A stretch of 64,000 nt of DNA, taken from positions 62,001 through 126,000 of the forward strand of contig NZ_JALKBY010000001.1 of NCBI RefSeq assembly GCF_023223645.1, written 5' to 3'. Under the pieces are notes generated by a model. That model had not been told where the DNA came from, searched no databases, and saw only the letters and a list, made by a program, of their open reading frames with translations. This DNA is from Natroniella sulfidigena (GTDB lineage Bacteria; Bacillota; Halanaerobiia; Halobacteroidales; Halobacteroidaceae). A program made the translations under genes and the position numbers. Positions 9,260 to 17,928 of this stretch are shown here, in pieces; position 1 is the stretch's first letter; each line of letters starts with the position of its first letter.

Positions 9260-9745
9260 ATGGAGTCAGTTTATCTAGGGCTAGGAACAAATTTAGGAGA
9301 TAAAGAGCAGAATTTGAGACAGGCGATAGAGTTGATTGATAAATTTCCTCAAACGGAATTGATCAAGGTCTCTAAGGTTTATGAAACTGAGCCGTGGGGT
9401 TATACTGAGCAGGATAACTTTTTAAATCTTTGCCTAGAAGTTAAGACTGATTTGGCCCCTTATCAATTATTAGCAGAGTGTCAAGGGGTAGAAAAGGATT
9501 TAAAGAGGGAGCGGAAGATTAGGTGGGGGCCAAGGAGTATTGATGTCGATATCTTATTATATGGTGATCTGGTTTTGACTGATCAAAAGTTGACTATCCC
9601 TCATCCTAGAATTCAAGAGCGGGCTTTTGTCTTGAAGCCATTAGCAGATCTGGATCAAGAGTTAGTTATTAAGGGTAAAAGTGTAGTGGAGTGGATCGAA
9701 TTACTTGATGAGCAAGGAATAAAGGAATATGGTGAGTTAGGTTAA
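9260..9745 (+). CDS. folK: 2-amino-4-hydroxy-6-hydroxymethyldihydropteridine pyrophosphokinase
   Basis: A 161-residue HPPK that transfers pyrophosphate from ATP to the pterin alcohol, giving the FolP substrate. The motifs LGLGTNLGDKEQNL, YETEPWGY and RWGPRSIDVDILLYGD (Asp pair binding magnesium) followed by IPHPRIQERAFVLKPL are all complete. It closes the folate operon. Its stop codon runs directly into a hexamer repeat array, and a terminator hairpin follows. Confidence 0.96.
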   Translation: MESVYLGLGTNLGDKEQNLRQAIELIDKFPQTELIKVSKVYETEPWGYTEQDNFLNLCLEVKTDLAPYQLLAECQGVEKDLKRERKIRWGPRSIDVDILLYGDLVLTDQKLTIPHPRIQERAFVLKPLADLDQELVIKGKSVVEWIELLDEQGIKEYGELG

Positions 9746-10053
9746 GGTTAAGGTTGAGTTTAAGTTTAAGTAAAAGCATTAAAACAAAAATAATAAACCA
9801 GAGAAAAGATCAACATTTAAAATGTTGATCTTTTTTTAGTGTTTGGGAAATTATGTTTTTTATAGATTGTAGATAACTTTTATTTTTAATGGTTTACTTA
9901 ACCTTAGACTTAGCCTTAGACTATGACCGTAGGTCATTTTATTTTTGGATGGAAAGAATAATATTTGATTTAGTGGGCAAAAATACTAAGGAATTGACTG
10001 GTTAACGCTTTTGAATTACTTAAACTTAGACTAAGAAGTCATAAGTCATTTTA
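9743..10053. repeat. Hexamer repeat region between folK and the ger operon
   Basis: This gap of about 320 bases holds an array of TTAAGG/TTAAGT-type 6-bp units (9743-9775), inverted units CTTAAC, CTTAGA and CTTAGC at about 9890-9935 ending in a small GACCGTAGGTC hairpin, and a further inverted half array at 10015-10050 ending in GTCATAAGTCAT. It belongs to the hexamer family seen at 16.9, 20.8, 29.7, 30.0 and 35.9 kb. A terminator lies inside the gap. Confidence 0.75.
9804..9837 (+). terminator. Intrinsic terminator after folK
   Basis: AAAGATCAACATT and AATGTTGATCTTT form a 13-bp stem with a 3-base loop, followed by a run of T. Confidence 0.85.
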
Positions 10054-10068
10054 TTTGGAGGTTAAATA

Positions 10069-11661
10069 GTGTTTCAAAAACTGCTCGATAAGGTTAAATG
10101 CTGGTTATTGTTAAGAGATAATCAAGAAGCTCAAGATCAGCTCCCTACTGAAATAGTGGAAGGGAAGAAGATAGCAAAGAAACTAAAGCAGAACCAAATC
10201 TTAATTGAAGATGTCTTTGCTGACAATTATGATATCTGTATCAGAGAATTTTCAGTTAGTAAACATAATATTAAAGATGCCTTTTTAGTCTTTATTGATG
10301 GAATGACTGAAGAGAAGGTTATTAGTGAAAATATTTTAAAGCCATTGATGAATAGTGCCGAAAAGGCAATCGATTTAAACAAAATAACTAAATCAATCAT
10401 CTCCACTCCTAATATAAGTGAAGCATTTACAATAGAAGAAGTGGTTGAAGGGGTGACAGGTGGTAAGGCTGCTCTATTTTTAGATGGAGAGCAGAAGGTG
10501 ATTTTGGTTGATAGTGTTGCATTTGAGAGTAGAGCAGTGGAGAAACCAGAAGTAGAGACGACAATCAGAGGGCCAAAAGAGAGTTTTGTTGAAGATCTGG
10601 CTGTAAATACTTCATTACTAAGACGAAAGCTGAATAATACAAATCTAAAGTTGGAGCAGATTATCTTAGGTCAGCAGACTAAGACAGATGTCTGTTTAGC
10701 CTATGTGAAAGGGGTTGCTAATGAGAAGATTGTCGATGAAGTAAGAAGTAGGGTTAGTGAGATAGAACTTGATGCTATTTTAGAGTCAGGCTATATAGAA
10801 GAGTTTATTGTAGATCATCCCTTGTCAGTCTTCTCTACGGTGGCCAATAGTGAAAAGCCTGATATAGTAGCAGGTAAGCTATTAGAAGGTCGAATTGCAG
10901 TATTTGTCAATGGAACGCCAACTGTATTGACGGTTCCTCATATCTTTGTTGAGAGTTTGATGACAGCAGAAGATTATTATTCAGCTCCTTATTTAGTTTC
11001 GTTAATTAGAATTATTAGATATGCTGCTTTTGTACTTGCACTCTTATTGCCAGCAACATATATTGCAGTCGTTAGCTTTCATCCTGAGTTGTTACCGACA
11101 GAATTGGCTATTTCTGTAGCAATTGCCTCGGAAGGGGTTCCTTTTCCTAAGGCAGTAGAGGTAATAGTTATGGGTTTTTTATTTGAGATTTTACGAGAAG
11201 CAGGAGTTCGGATGCCGCGGGCTGTAGGGCAGGCGATCAGTATTGTAGGAGCACTGATCTTAGGTGATGCAGCGATCAATGCTGGTTTAGTAGGAGCTCC
11301 TGTTGTGATTGTAACTGCTTTGACTGCTATTTCTAGTTTTATCGTTCCTCCATTGACCGATGCGATTACTATATTGAGGCTGGTAGCGATTTCATTTGCA
11401 TCTGTGATGGGTTTGCCAGGAATTTTAACATTTATTATTGGGTTAGTAATCCATTTGTCTTCCTTACGTTCTTTTGGGGTGCCTTATTTATATCCATTAG
11501 CTCCTTTAGATATTAAGAGTTGGAAGGATGTATTCATTAGAGTTCCGTGGTGGTTAATGGTTAGCAGACCTGAGTTGTTGAGCAAAGATAATCGGCAAAG
11601 AGCTAAACTAGGGCAAAGGCCTAGTCCTTATCGGGATGAGCTGGAAAGGGATGATTCTTAA
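10069..11661 (+). CDS. Spore germination receptor A subunit (GerA/SpoVAF family)
   Basis: A 530-residue inner-membrane protein of the GerABKA family. It has a large hydrophilic N-terminal domain (to about residue 300), then about five hydrophobic segments, then a short basic tail. Motifs such as TTIRGPKESFVEDL and EVLREAGVRMPRAVG-like text (here EILREAGVRMPRAVGQ) are family hallmarks. With the B and C subunits it forms a nutrient germinant receptor of the spore inner membrane. Start is GTG 10069 behind GGAGG. It leads an operon of A, C, a small D-like protein and B. The germinant is unknown. Confidence 0.93.
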   Translation: MFQKLLDKVKCWLLLRDNQEAQDQLPTEIVEGKKIAKKLKQNQILIEDVFADNYDICIREFSVSKHNIKDAFLVFIDGMTEEKVISENILKPLMNSAEKAIDLNKITKSIISTPNISEAFTIEEVVEGVTGGKAALFLDGEQKVILVDSVAFESRAVEKPEVETTIRGPKESFVEDLAVNTSLLRRKLNNTNLKLEQIILGQQTKTDVCLAYVKGVANEKIVDEVRSRVSEIELDAILESGYIEEFIVDHPLSVFSTVANSEKPDIVAGKLLEGRIAVFVNGTPTVLTVPHIFVESLMTAEDYYSAPYLVSLIRIIRYAAFVLALLLPATYIAVVSFHPELLPTELAISVAIASEGVPFPKAVEVIVMGFLFEILREAGVRMPRAVGQAISIVGALILGDAAINAGLVGAPVVIVTALTAISSFIVPPLTDAITILRLVAISFASVMGLPGILTFIIGLVIHLSSLRSFGVPYLYPLAPLDIKSWKDVFIRVPWWLMVSRPELLSKDNRQRAKLGQRPSPYRDELERDDS

Positions 11662-11664
11662 AAG

Positions 11665-12810
11665 ATGAGGAAAAAAGTTTTAATTTTAATCTTGCTCAGC
11701 TTGATAATCTTTCTAGTTGGTTGTTGGAACTATACTGAGATGAAGGATCGTACCTTTGTAGTAGGGACTGCTATAGATTTGGCAGATAATGATCTGATAG
11801 AAGTAACGACCCAACTGTTGAAACCACATGAGATCGGGGTTCCTGCAGCAGGAGAACCTGCCCCTGATGTAAATCCAATCTGGGTTGTCAGTAGTCAAGG
11901 GGAGACAATCTTTGATGCGATTCGAAATTTTGTCAGGCAAGCAGGGCGACGGCTATTCTGGCAGTATAATAATTTGATTGTGGTGGGTGAGGAAGCAGCT
12001 AGAGCGGGGATGTTGCCTCTGCTTGAACTCTTTATTAGGGATCATGAGTTGAGATTAGGGCAGAGAGTTGTAATTACTAGAGGAGATGCCAAAGATATTA
12101 TTGGAGCGACACATGATTTAGAACGGATTCCTTCGATGGCAATTGTTGATATGTTAAGAGAACAGGAGGCAATGGGGGGAATTATTGATGTTGATCTATT
12201 TGATTTTTTGGAACAATATAATAGTAGGGCTGGTGCTCCAGTAGTAGGGGTTGTAGAATTGATGAATGGTGAGCAACTACATATAGAAGGAGGAGCAGTC
12301 TTTAAAAAGGATCGATTACAAGGTTTTTTGGATAAAAGAGAGACGCGAGGGTATAATTGGGTTGTAGATGGAATCGGGAGTACAATTATGGTGTTGGAAT
12401 GGGAAGATGAACGGAAGTTGAGTATCGAAATTCAGCGCTCTGAATCAAGTGTAGAGCCAGTTTTTAGAGATGGAAGGTTAGTCATGGAGGTTGAGATCGA
12501 GACAGAAGGGGGCTTGGCTGAACAGCATACTCCAGCCGATTTGACTAGATTAGATAGATGGTTTTTAGTTGAAGAAAAGTTGGTAAGAAATATAGAAAAT
12601 GAAATAGAGGATACTATAGAGTTGGCCCAACGTGAATTTGAAGCTGATATATTCGGTTTTGCTGATGAGGTCTATCGTAAATATCCTGAGGAGTGGAGAA
12701 GGATGGAAGGTGATTGGGAAGATGAATTTGCTACTTTAGAAGTAGAGGTAGATGTAGAGGCTAAGATACGTCGAACATTTGTAACGCGAACATTTCCTAG
12801 TTTAGATTAA
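11665..12810 (+). CDS. Spore germination receptor C subunit (Ger(x)C lipoprotein)
   Basis: A 381-residue lipoprotein of the Ger(x)C family. The N-terminus has a lysine pair, a hydrophobic core and the lipobox LVGC, so Cys20 is the predicted lipid-anchored first residue of the mature protein, followed by the typical WNYTEMKDR. The rest is soluble and acidic, matching the three-domain C subunit, which sits on the outer face of the spore inner membrane. It begins three bases after the A subunit stop. No separate promoter is evident. Confidence 0.92.
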   Translation: MRKKVLILILLSLIIFLVGCWNYTEMKDRTFVVGTAIDLADNDLIEVTTQLLKPHEIGVPAAGEPAPDVNPIWVVSSQGETIFDAIRNFVRQAGRRLFWQYNNLIVVGEEAARAGMLPLLELFIRDHELRLGQRVVITRGDAKDIIGATHDLERIPSMAIVDMLREQEAMGGIIDVDLFDFLEQYNSRAGAPVVGVVELMNGEQLHIEGGAVFKKDRLQGFLDKRETRGYNWVVDGIGSTIMVLEWEDERKLSIEIQRSESSVEPVFRDGRLVMEVEIETEGGLAEQHTPADLTRLDRWFLVEEKLVRNIENEIEDTIELAQREFEADIFGFADEVYRKYPEEWRRMEGDWEDEFATLEVEVDVEAKIRRTFVTRTFPSLD

Positions 12811-12826
12811 AGGGTGGTAAAATTAA

Positions 12827-12976
12827 ATGCAGATAATTGGTCTGTTGTTGGTTGGTTTAGTGATCAGTTTAATTGAAGTACCTAAAATGATTGCTCTGAA
12901 GTTGTGGAAAGAGCTGATTACCTTCTTTATTCTCTTAGGAGGTGGGGTCAGTTTAGCTCTGTATTTGATTTTATAG
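12827..12976 (+). CDS. Small two-helix membrane protein, Ger D-subunit-like
   Basis: An ORF of 49 codons fills the gap between the C and B germination genes. It has an ATG at 12827 with AGGGTGG about 8 bases upstream. The product is two hydrophobic stretches (residues 2-16 and about 30-48) joined by a short charged linker (EVPKMIALKLWKE). Several Bacillus germinant receptor operons encode a small two-helix D subunit that modulates receptor response; position, size and topology match, but sequence identity was not tested. It is certainly a better explanation than empty spacer. Confidence 0.6.
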   Translation: MQIIGLLLVGLVISLIEVPKMIALKLWKELITFFILLGGGVSLALYLIL

Positions 12977-13018
12977 ATTTTAAATGTTGATTGTGTGAAC
13001 TAAGGAAGGGGTGAAATT

Positions 13019-14104
13019 TTGAATAGGGAGATAATATCAAGAGGGCAAGCAGTCTTTTTGCTCTTTGTAGGGTTGTTCAATACTAAATTTTTGATAATTA
13101 ATACTTACTTAGCAGAAGTAGCTGGTAGGGATGGCTGGCTGGCAGTACCTGGTGGTTACTTGGCTGGGTTTTGTTTGAGCTTATTTATAATTAAGCTGGC
13201 TAACCTCTTTCCTGAGCAGACATTTATTGAATACTTACCACAAGTTTTAGGAACAATTTTAGGTAAGTTTTTGGGATTTGTTTATATTATCTCTTTTATT
13301 CTTTATGTTTCACTTATTACGCGGTTAAATACTGAGGTATTGATTATTTTGATGCCGGAAACTCCTCCTCTGGCCTTTAATTTATTAATGGTTGGTTTGA
13401 CTATCTATGTGGTAAAGAAAGGGTTTGAGGTTTATGTTAGGACATGTCAGTTCTTTGTTCCTTTTGTTTTGACTGGATTAATAATTATCTTCTTAGTAGG
13501 GATTGAACGGGGGAGTTTGGAGCGGTTTAGACCATTTTTAGAATTTGGAATGGAACCTGTCTTCATAGGTAGTCTGCGGGTGATTGCTCTGTTAAGTATG
13601 GGAGTAGTATTTATGGCTTTTTGGCTGGCTTATTTGAGGAAATTAGATCTGATGGAACAGATAAGTGGAGGCGGCTTTTTTATTGTTATGGTTCAGATGT
13701 TGATGATTGTTGTTTTGATTATCAGTGTCTTAGGAGTGGAGAGCACTCTATTTCATACATTTCCTATCTTTTCTGTAACTAGATTACTAGAGATTGCTGA
13801 TTTTTTAAAAGGATTTGAAGGGATCTTGACAATTGTTTGGTTTCCAATCGCCTATATGACGATAGCAGGTTATTTCTTTCCCGTAGCAGTAGGAATTGGT
13901 CAATGGCTGAATTTAGAGGATTATAAACCGTTGGTCTTACCGTTGGCTTTGATTGTACTAGGAGTAGCGATGGTACCAGAGAATTTTGAAATGTTGAAGA
14001 ATTCGCTTGAGGATCTGTCAATGTATCTGGTTCTTCCATTAGCTGGGCTCTTTCCGGTCTATTATTTGATTGCAAGGGTGAGAGGCGTCGGGGAAAGCGA
14101 TTAA
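13019..14104 (+). CDS. Spore germination receptor B subunit (GerAB/ArcD/ProY family)
   Basis: A 361-residue protein with about ten hydrophobic segments, related to amino-acid/polyamine/organocation transporters. In Ger receptors the B subunit binds the germinant within the membrane. The opening REIISRGQAVFLLFVG and a PE(T)PP-type loop near residue 120 are familiar from the family. The start is TTG 13019 with AAGGAAGGGG upstream; there is no nearby in-frame ATG. It is the last gene of the receptor operon and is followed by a heptamer inverted repeat. Confidence 0.92.
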   Translation: MNREIISRGQAVFLLFVGLFNTKFLIINTYLAEVAGRDGWLAVPGGYLAGFCLSLFIIKLANLFPEQTFIEYLPQVLGTILGKFLGFVYIISFILYVSLITRLNTEVLIILMPETPPLAFNLLMVGLTIYVVKKGFEVYVRTCQFFVPFVLTGLIIIFLVGIERGSLERFRPFLEFGMEPVFIGSLRVIALLSMGVVFMAFWLAYLRKLDLMEQISGGGFFIVMVQMLMIVVLIISVLGVESTLFHTFPIFSVTRLLEIADFLKGFEGILTIVWFPIAYMTIAGYFFPVAVGIGQWLNLEDYKPLVLPLALIVLGVAMVPENFEMLKNSLEDLSMYLVLPLAGLFPVYYLIARVRGVGESD

Positions 14105-14281
14105 TAGTTGACAGTTAACAGTGAACAGTTTACAGTTAAGATCAAAATCTTAAAAGCTTAAGACTTCTGAAAAGCCTTATATTTACAGATTTAGACTGGT
14201 TTTGAATTTAGGTTTTTAACTGTCAACTGTAAACTGTAAACTGTACACTGATATTTAGTGGCACTTTGCCACTAAATATCA
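14104..14281. repeat. Heptamer inverted-repeat element, copy 2
   Basis: Units GTTGACA, GTTAACA, GTGAACA and GTTTACA at 14106-14138 are followed by a middle similar to the 2.8 kb and 20.0 kb copies, then ACTGTCA, ACTGTAA, ACTGTAA and ACTGTAC at 14217-14248, and a perfect hairpin GATATTTAGTGGCA/TGCCACTAAATATC at 14250-14280. Confidence 0.85.
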
Positions 14282-14288
14282 ATATTGA

Positions 14289-14316
14289 TTGCGAGTCAGG
14301 CAGAGTATGTTATAAT
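14289..14316 (+). promoter_or_regulatory. Candidate promoter of the MBL-fold gene
   Basis: TTGCGA (14289-14294) and TATAAT (14311-14316) are separated by 16 bases, 30 bases before the ATG. Confidence 0.5.
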
Positions 14317-14346
14317 AGAAACTAAAGAGAAAATGGGGTGTTAATC

Positions 14347-15087
14347 ATGAAATTGACTGTCTTAGGTAATCGTTCTCCGTATCCGACTAAGGATGCTGCT
14401 TGTTCAGGTTATTTACTACAATCTGGAGAGCAGAAGATCTTAATTGATGTTGGCCCGGGGACATTGAGTAATTTACAGCAGATAATCCCTTTCTATCAAT
14501 TGGATGCGATCATTATCTCTCATTTACATCAAGACCATTGTTTAGATCTATTGCCGATGCATTATGGGATGGCGAAGAGTATCGAACAAGGAAAGAGAGA
14601 GGAAGCATTAGCAGTCTATCTGCCTTTTGATGGTGGGGATGAGTTGCAATTTATTCAGGCTAAGGTTGGAGATGAGTTTCATTTACAGCAGATTACTCAA
14701 GAGACGGAGCTTAAGCTAGAGAATTTAAAGGTCAGTTTTCAAAGAAGTAATCATCCTAAGGAGTGTTATGCAATCAAGGTTGATGATGGAGCTAAGCAGT
14801 TTGTCTATACTGCGGATACTGGTTGGGATGAGTCATTAGTCGAGTTCGCTATGAATGTAGATTTATTGTTAGCAGAGGCGAGCTTGTTAGAAAAAGATAG
14901 TCAGTATACAAAGGCAGGCCACTTGACTGTCAAGCAGGCTACTCAATTGGGGATTGAAGCTCAAGTTGGGAAGGTATTATTGACCCATTTTTGGCCCGAG
15001 TATGAGCAAAGTCAAGTTGCTGCTGAAATACCAGAAGCTGAAATAGAGGTAGAGTTGGCCCGAGTATTAGAGGAATATTCTTTTTAA
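14347..15087 (+). CDS. MBL-fold metallo-hydrolase (RNase Z-like)
   Basis: A 246-residue metallo-beta-lactamase-fold protein. The HxHxDH motif is in SHLHQDHCLD near residue 62, further metal ligands are the His in FQRSNHPKE, Asp in YTADTGWD and a late His in LLTHFWPEY. The arrangement resembles the RNase Z/ElaC-like and YhfI branches. The substrate is not known; phosphodiesterase or small-ester hydrolysis are family possibilities. ATG 14347 is chosen (GGGGTG 7 bases upstream) over an in-frame GTG at 14338. It is monocistronic, ending in a terminator. Confidence 0.85.
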   Translation: MKLTVLGNRSPYPTKDAACSGYLLQSGEQKILIDVGPGTLSNLQQIIPFYQLDAIIISHLHQDHCLDLLPMHYGMAKSIEQGKREEALAVYLPFDGGDELQFIQAKVGDEFHLQQITQETELKLENLKVSFQRSNHPKECYAIKVDDGAKQFVYTADTGWDESLVEFAMNVDLLLAEASLLEKDSQYTKAGHLTVKQATQLGIEAQVGKVLLTHFWPEYEQSQVAAEIPEAEIEVELARVLEEYSF

Positions 15088-15125
15088 GTGGGTTAATTAC
15101 ATATCTTATAATAGCTAATCTTTAT

Positions 15126-15150
15126 AAACAACCCATTGTTGGGTTGTTTT
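15126..15150 (+). terminator. Intrinsic terminator after the MBL-fold gene
   Basis: AACAACCCA and TGGGTTGTT form a short stem followed by TT and A-rich sequence. Confidence 0.65.
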
Positions 15151-15258
15151 AAAAATTTTAGTTGGTAAACAATGACGAGAATTGATGAAATCAATGGTGA
15201 ATTGGTGCTTGGTATTATTTTTGCATTTGATAATGAGTGAATAATTTTAGATTTTGAT

Positions 15259-15294
15259 TTTAACTGACAATTGTCAACTATCAATTATCAATTT
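15259..15294. repeat. Solo heptamer half-array upstream of mutL
   Basis: Units of the type ACTGACA, ATTGTCA, ACTATCA and ATTATCA run up to the ribosome site of mutL. No opposing left arm is seen nearby. Confidence 0.5.
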
Positions 15295-15314
15295 TTACTA
15301 AGAGGGGTGGAAGT

Positions 15315-16703
15315 ATGGAATTAGCTTTATTAGTTGATATTGGGAGTACATATACTAAAGCTACCGTCTTTAATTTGACAGAGCTTAGTTTAAAAGCGAC
15401 GGTAAAAGCATTTACTACGATTAAAGAAGGGATAGATCAGGGTTTAAAAGAGGTTTTTGATAAGTTAACTGAACAGGGAGTTGAACTTGAAGAGATCGAC
15501 CATAAGTTAGCTTGTAGCAGTGCAGCAGGTGGTTTGAAGATGGTAGCAGTAGGATTGGTACCTGAACTGACTGCGGAAGCTGCTAAACGGGCTGCTTTGG
15601 GAGCAGGGGCCAAAGTTGCTGATGTTTATTCATATGAGCTAACAGCAGATGAGATAGAGGAGATTATTGGAGCTGAACCAGATGTGATATTGTTGGCTGG
15701 AGGAACTGATGGAGGGAATCAAGATATAATTTTAGAGAATGCTAAACGGTTAGCCGAATCTGAATTGGCTGCTCCAGTGATAGTAGCAGGCAATAAAGTA
15801 GTGGCTAAGGAGGTTGAAGAGACCTTAGTGGCTGGAAGAAAAGAGGTTTATCTGACCGATAATGTAATGCCTAAGTTAGAAGAGTTGAATATTGAGCCGG
15901 CTCGTCAAAAGATTCGGGAGGTATTTTTAGAACAGATTATTTATGCTAAAGGGTTAGATCAGGTTGAAGGCTATTTAGAAGGGGTAATCATGCCGACACC
16001 TTCTGCAGTGATGAAAGCAGCAGAGTTGATTGCTGAAGGTACTGCCCATGAAGAAGGATTAGGAGAGTTGATGATTGTCGATATTGGAGGGGCTACCACT
16101 GATATTCATTCAGCGGCTAAGGGCCAACCAACTAAAGGAGGAGTCAACTTAAGAGGATTAGAAGAGCCTTATGTTAAGCGGACTGTTGAAGGGGATTTAG
16201 GGATGCGTTATAGTGCTTCATCTTTAATGGAGAGTGTTGGAGAGGAAGAGGTATTAAGTTTTGTTGAAGAGGAGTTAAAAGATCAGTTATTGGCTTATAT
16301 AGATAAGATTGGAGTAGAGGTTGATTATGTACCTACTGAACAAGAAGAAAAAGAATTTGATTTAGCACTTGCCAAGGCTGCTACTAATGCTGCAATTAAT
16401 AGACACGTGGGACGGATTGAGACGGTCTATAGTCCTTTTGGTCAGCAATATGTTCAGTATGGTAAGGATTTAACCAAGTTAGATTTGATAATTGGGACTG
16501 GTGGGGTAGTGGTTCATAGTGAGAAGCCGGCTGAAATTTTGGAAGAGGGATTATTTAATGAGGAAGAACCACAGATTTTGGCCCCGTTGGAACCTAAGTT
16601 GATGTTAGACCAAGATTATATCTTATCAGCGATTGGATTGCTAGCTGAGATTAAACCAAAAGAAGCTTTACAGTTATCTAAAAATTATTTAACAGAGGTT
16701 TAA
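15315..16703 (+). CDS. glmL: Glutamate mutase reactivating/accessory protein MutL (GlmL)
   Basis: A 462-residue ASKHA-fold ATPase-like protein of the MutL/GlmL family. It has an N-terminal phosphate loop VDIGSTYTKATVF, a middle LAGGTDGGN, a second loop VDIGGATTDIHS (about residue 255) and a late GTGG motif. In Clostridium the homologous gene accompanies glutamate mutase and is thought to protect or reactivate the B12 enzyme. Here it stands about 14 kb upstream of glmS and glmE instead of between them. ATG 15315 follows AGAGGGGTGG. The assignment to glutamate mutase rather than another mutase rests on the presence of glmS/glmE in the same island. Confidence 0.88.
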   Translation: MELALLVDIGSTYTKATVFNLTELSLKATVKAFTTIKEGIDQGLKEVFDKLTEQGVELEEIDHKLACSSAAGGLKMVAVGLVPELTAEAAKRAALGAGAKVADVYSYELTADEIEEIIGAEPDVILLAGGTDGGNQDIILENAKRLAESELAAPVIVAGNKVVAKEVEETLVAGRKEVYLTDNVMPKLEELNIEPARQKIREVFLEQIIYAKGLDQVEGYLEGVIMPTPSAVMKAAELIAEGTAHEEGLGELMIVDIGGATTDIHSAAKGQPTKGGVNLRGLEEPYVKRTVEGDLGMRYSASSLMESVGEEEVLSFVEEELKDQLLAYIDKIGVEVDYVPTEQEEKEFDLALAKAATNAAINRHVGRIETVYSPFGQQYVQYGKDLTKLDLIIGTGGVVVHSEKPAEILEEGLFNEEEPQILAPLEPKLMLDQDYILSAIGLLAEIKPKEALQLSKNYLTEV

Positions 16704-16844
16704 GATCTATTAAACTGAGTCAAAAGGGGAGATTTTATATTTGTGTGACTGTGAGATGTGAATGATTTCTAGCGGTAAAGATAACAGTTATAAGTAGCTT
16801 TAGATAAATATTTAACCTTAAAGAGGAGCTTTATTACAATTTAG

Positions 16845-16930
16845 TTTAAGTTTGAGTCTAAGTCTAAGTAAGAGCTAAGCCCTTATGTTTCTAATGGTTG
16901 ACTTAAACTCAGCCTTAAACTTAAGCTTTA
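16845..16930. repeat. Hexamer inverted-repeat element
   Basis: A left array of AGTTTA, AGTTTG and AGTCTA units (16846-16872) faces inverted CTTAAA and CTTAAG units (about 16901-16926), with a middle similar to those at 20.78 and 30.05 kb. It lies just before the DapF-like gene and argues for that gene's downstream start. Confidence 0.75.
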
Positions 16931-16974
16931 TATCAAGAATACTAATCTTTAGTGAGGGGGAGATTAAAATCAAA

Positions 16975-17790
16975 TTGAACTTTATAAAACTCAGTCCTGC
17001 AGAGAATACTACTATCTTAATCAATAATTATCTTCAAAATAAATTATATCCTGAAGTGGCTAGTAAAGTGATGGATTATACTTATCTTAATGCAGAACAG
17101 GTTGGCTTTATTGAAAAGCCTCAAGATAGAGAATCACTCTTTAGGTTAGAGATGTCTGGAGGGGAGTTTTGTGGTAATGGAGTTTTGGCAGCAGCAGCTT
17201 TAGCCAAACATTTAGAGTTAACTTCTAATAATAATTTCAAGTTGGAATCTTCTGGAGTCAATCATCCTTTAGACTGTTATGCTGAGCAGTCTGAGCAGCA
17301 TAGTTATCAGGTTAGATCAGCAATGCCTGTGGATTATAATTACCGAAACTGGAATTATAAGTTTCAAGGGCTAAAGTTAGCAGGAAGGATGGTTCAGTTT
17401 GAAGGGATCACTCATTTATTGATTGAAGATAGAGAGTTTTTAACTGATCAACTGATAGAGCAGTTACTTAAAGAGTTAGCTTCAGAGATTGATGCAGAAG
17501 CTGTAGGCTTAATTATATATAACAAGCAAGAAGGTTACTCGATTAAACCTTGTGTCTATGTCCAGCAGACTGGAAGTTTGGTCTTTGAACGAGGATGTGG
17601 CTCAGGGACTTTGGCTATGGGGATTCATTTAGCTAGGAAGAGAAAAGAGTCAATCGAAATTGATGTCAAGCAGCCAGGAGGGGTTATTAAAGTGAAGATA
17701 GTTGCTTCTGCTGGCAAGGGATTTATAGTTAAGGAGGCTTTTTTGGAAACAGAAGTCGATGTTACATGTCAAGGTACTATTTTAATTTAA
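16975..17790 (+). CDS. DapF-family cofactor-independent amino acid epimerase/racemase
   Basis: A protein of about 271 residues with the DapF fold. Both catalytic cysteines of the family are present: Cys66 in GGEFCGNG and Cys208 in ERGCGSGTLAMG. The first motif differs from the canonical DapF text (usually a Ser and Met before CGNG), which suggests a different substrate from diaminopimelate. DapF-fold histidine racemases exist (CntK in Staphylococcus, a Fusobacterium enzyme), and this gene lies directly before the histidine utilisation genes, so histidine racemisation is a reasonable inference, not proof. The start is uncertain: TTG 16975 with GAGGGGGAG about 13 bases upstream; upstream codons lie in a repeat. 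Confidence 0.75.
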   Translation: MNFIKLSPAENTTILINNYLQNKLYPEVASKVMDYTYLNAEQVGFIEKPQDRESLFRLEMSGGEFCGNGVLAAAALAKHLELTSNNNFKLESSGVNHPLDCYAEQSEQHSYQVRSAMPVDYNYRNWNYKFQGLKLAGRMVQFEGITHLLIEDREFLTDQLIEQLLKELASEIDAEAVGLIIYNKQEGYSIKPCVYVQQTGSLVFERGCGSGTLAMGIHLARKRKESIEIDVKQPGGVIKVKIVASAGKGFIVKEAFLETEVDVTCQGTILI

Positions 17791-17810
17791 TAGAGTAAAA
17801 ATTAAAGAAA

Positions 17811-17842
17811 TTGACTTTTATTTGACGATGCCCTCATATAAT
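17811..17842 (+). promoter_or_regulatory. SARP-type activator promoter upstream of hutU
   Basis: TTGAC at 17811-17815 and TTGACG at 17822-17827 are 11 bp apart, and TATAAT lies at 17837-17842 after a 9-bp gap. The second box is too close to be a normal -35. The same layout is found at 26290 and 30116. It lies about 90 bases before the hutU ATG. Confidence 0.7.
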
Positions 17843-17928
17843 TAAATTACAACATTCTGATAGAATAGGATATAAAAATTAATTGAGCTAATTGATTTTT
17901 AATTAAATAATTGAAGGGGGATTATAAA

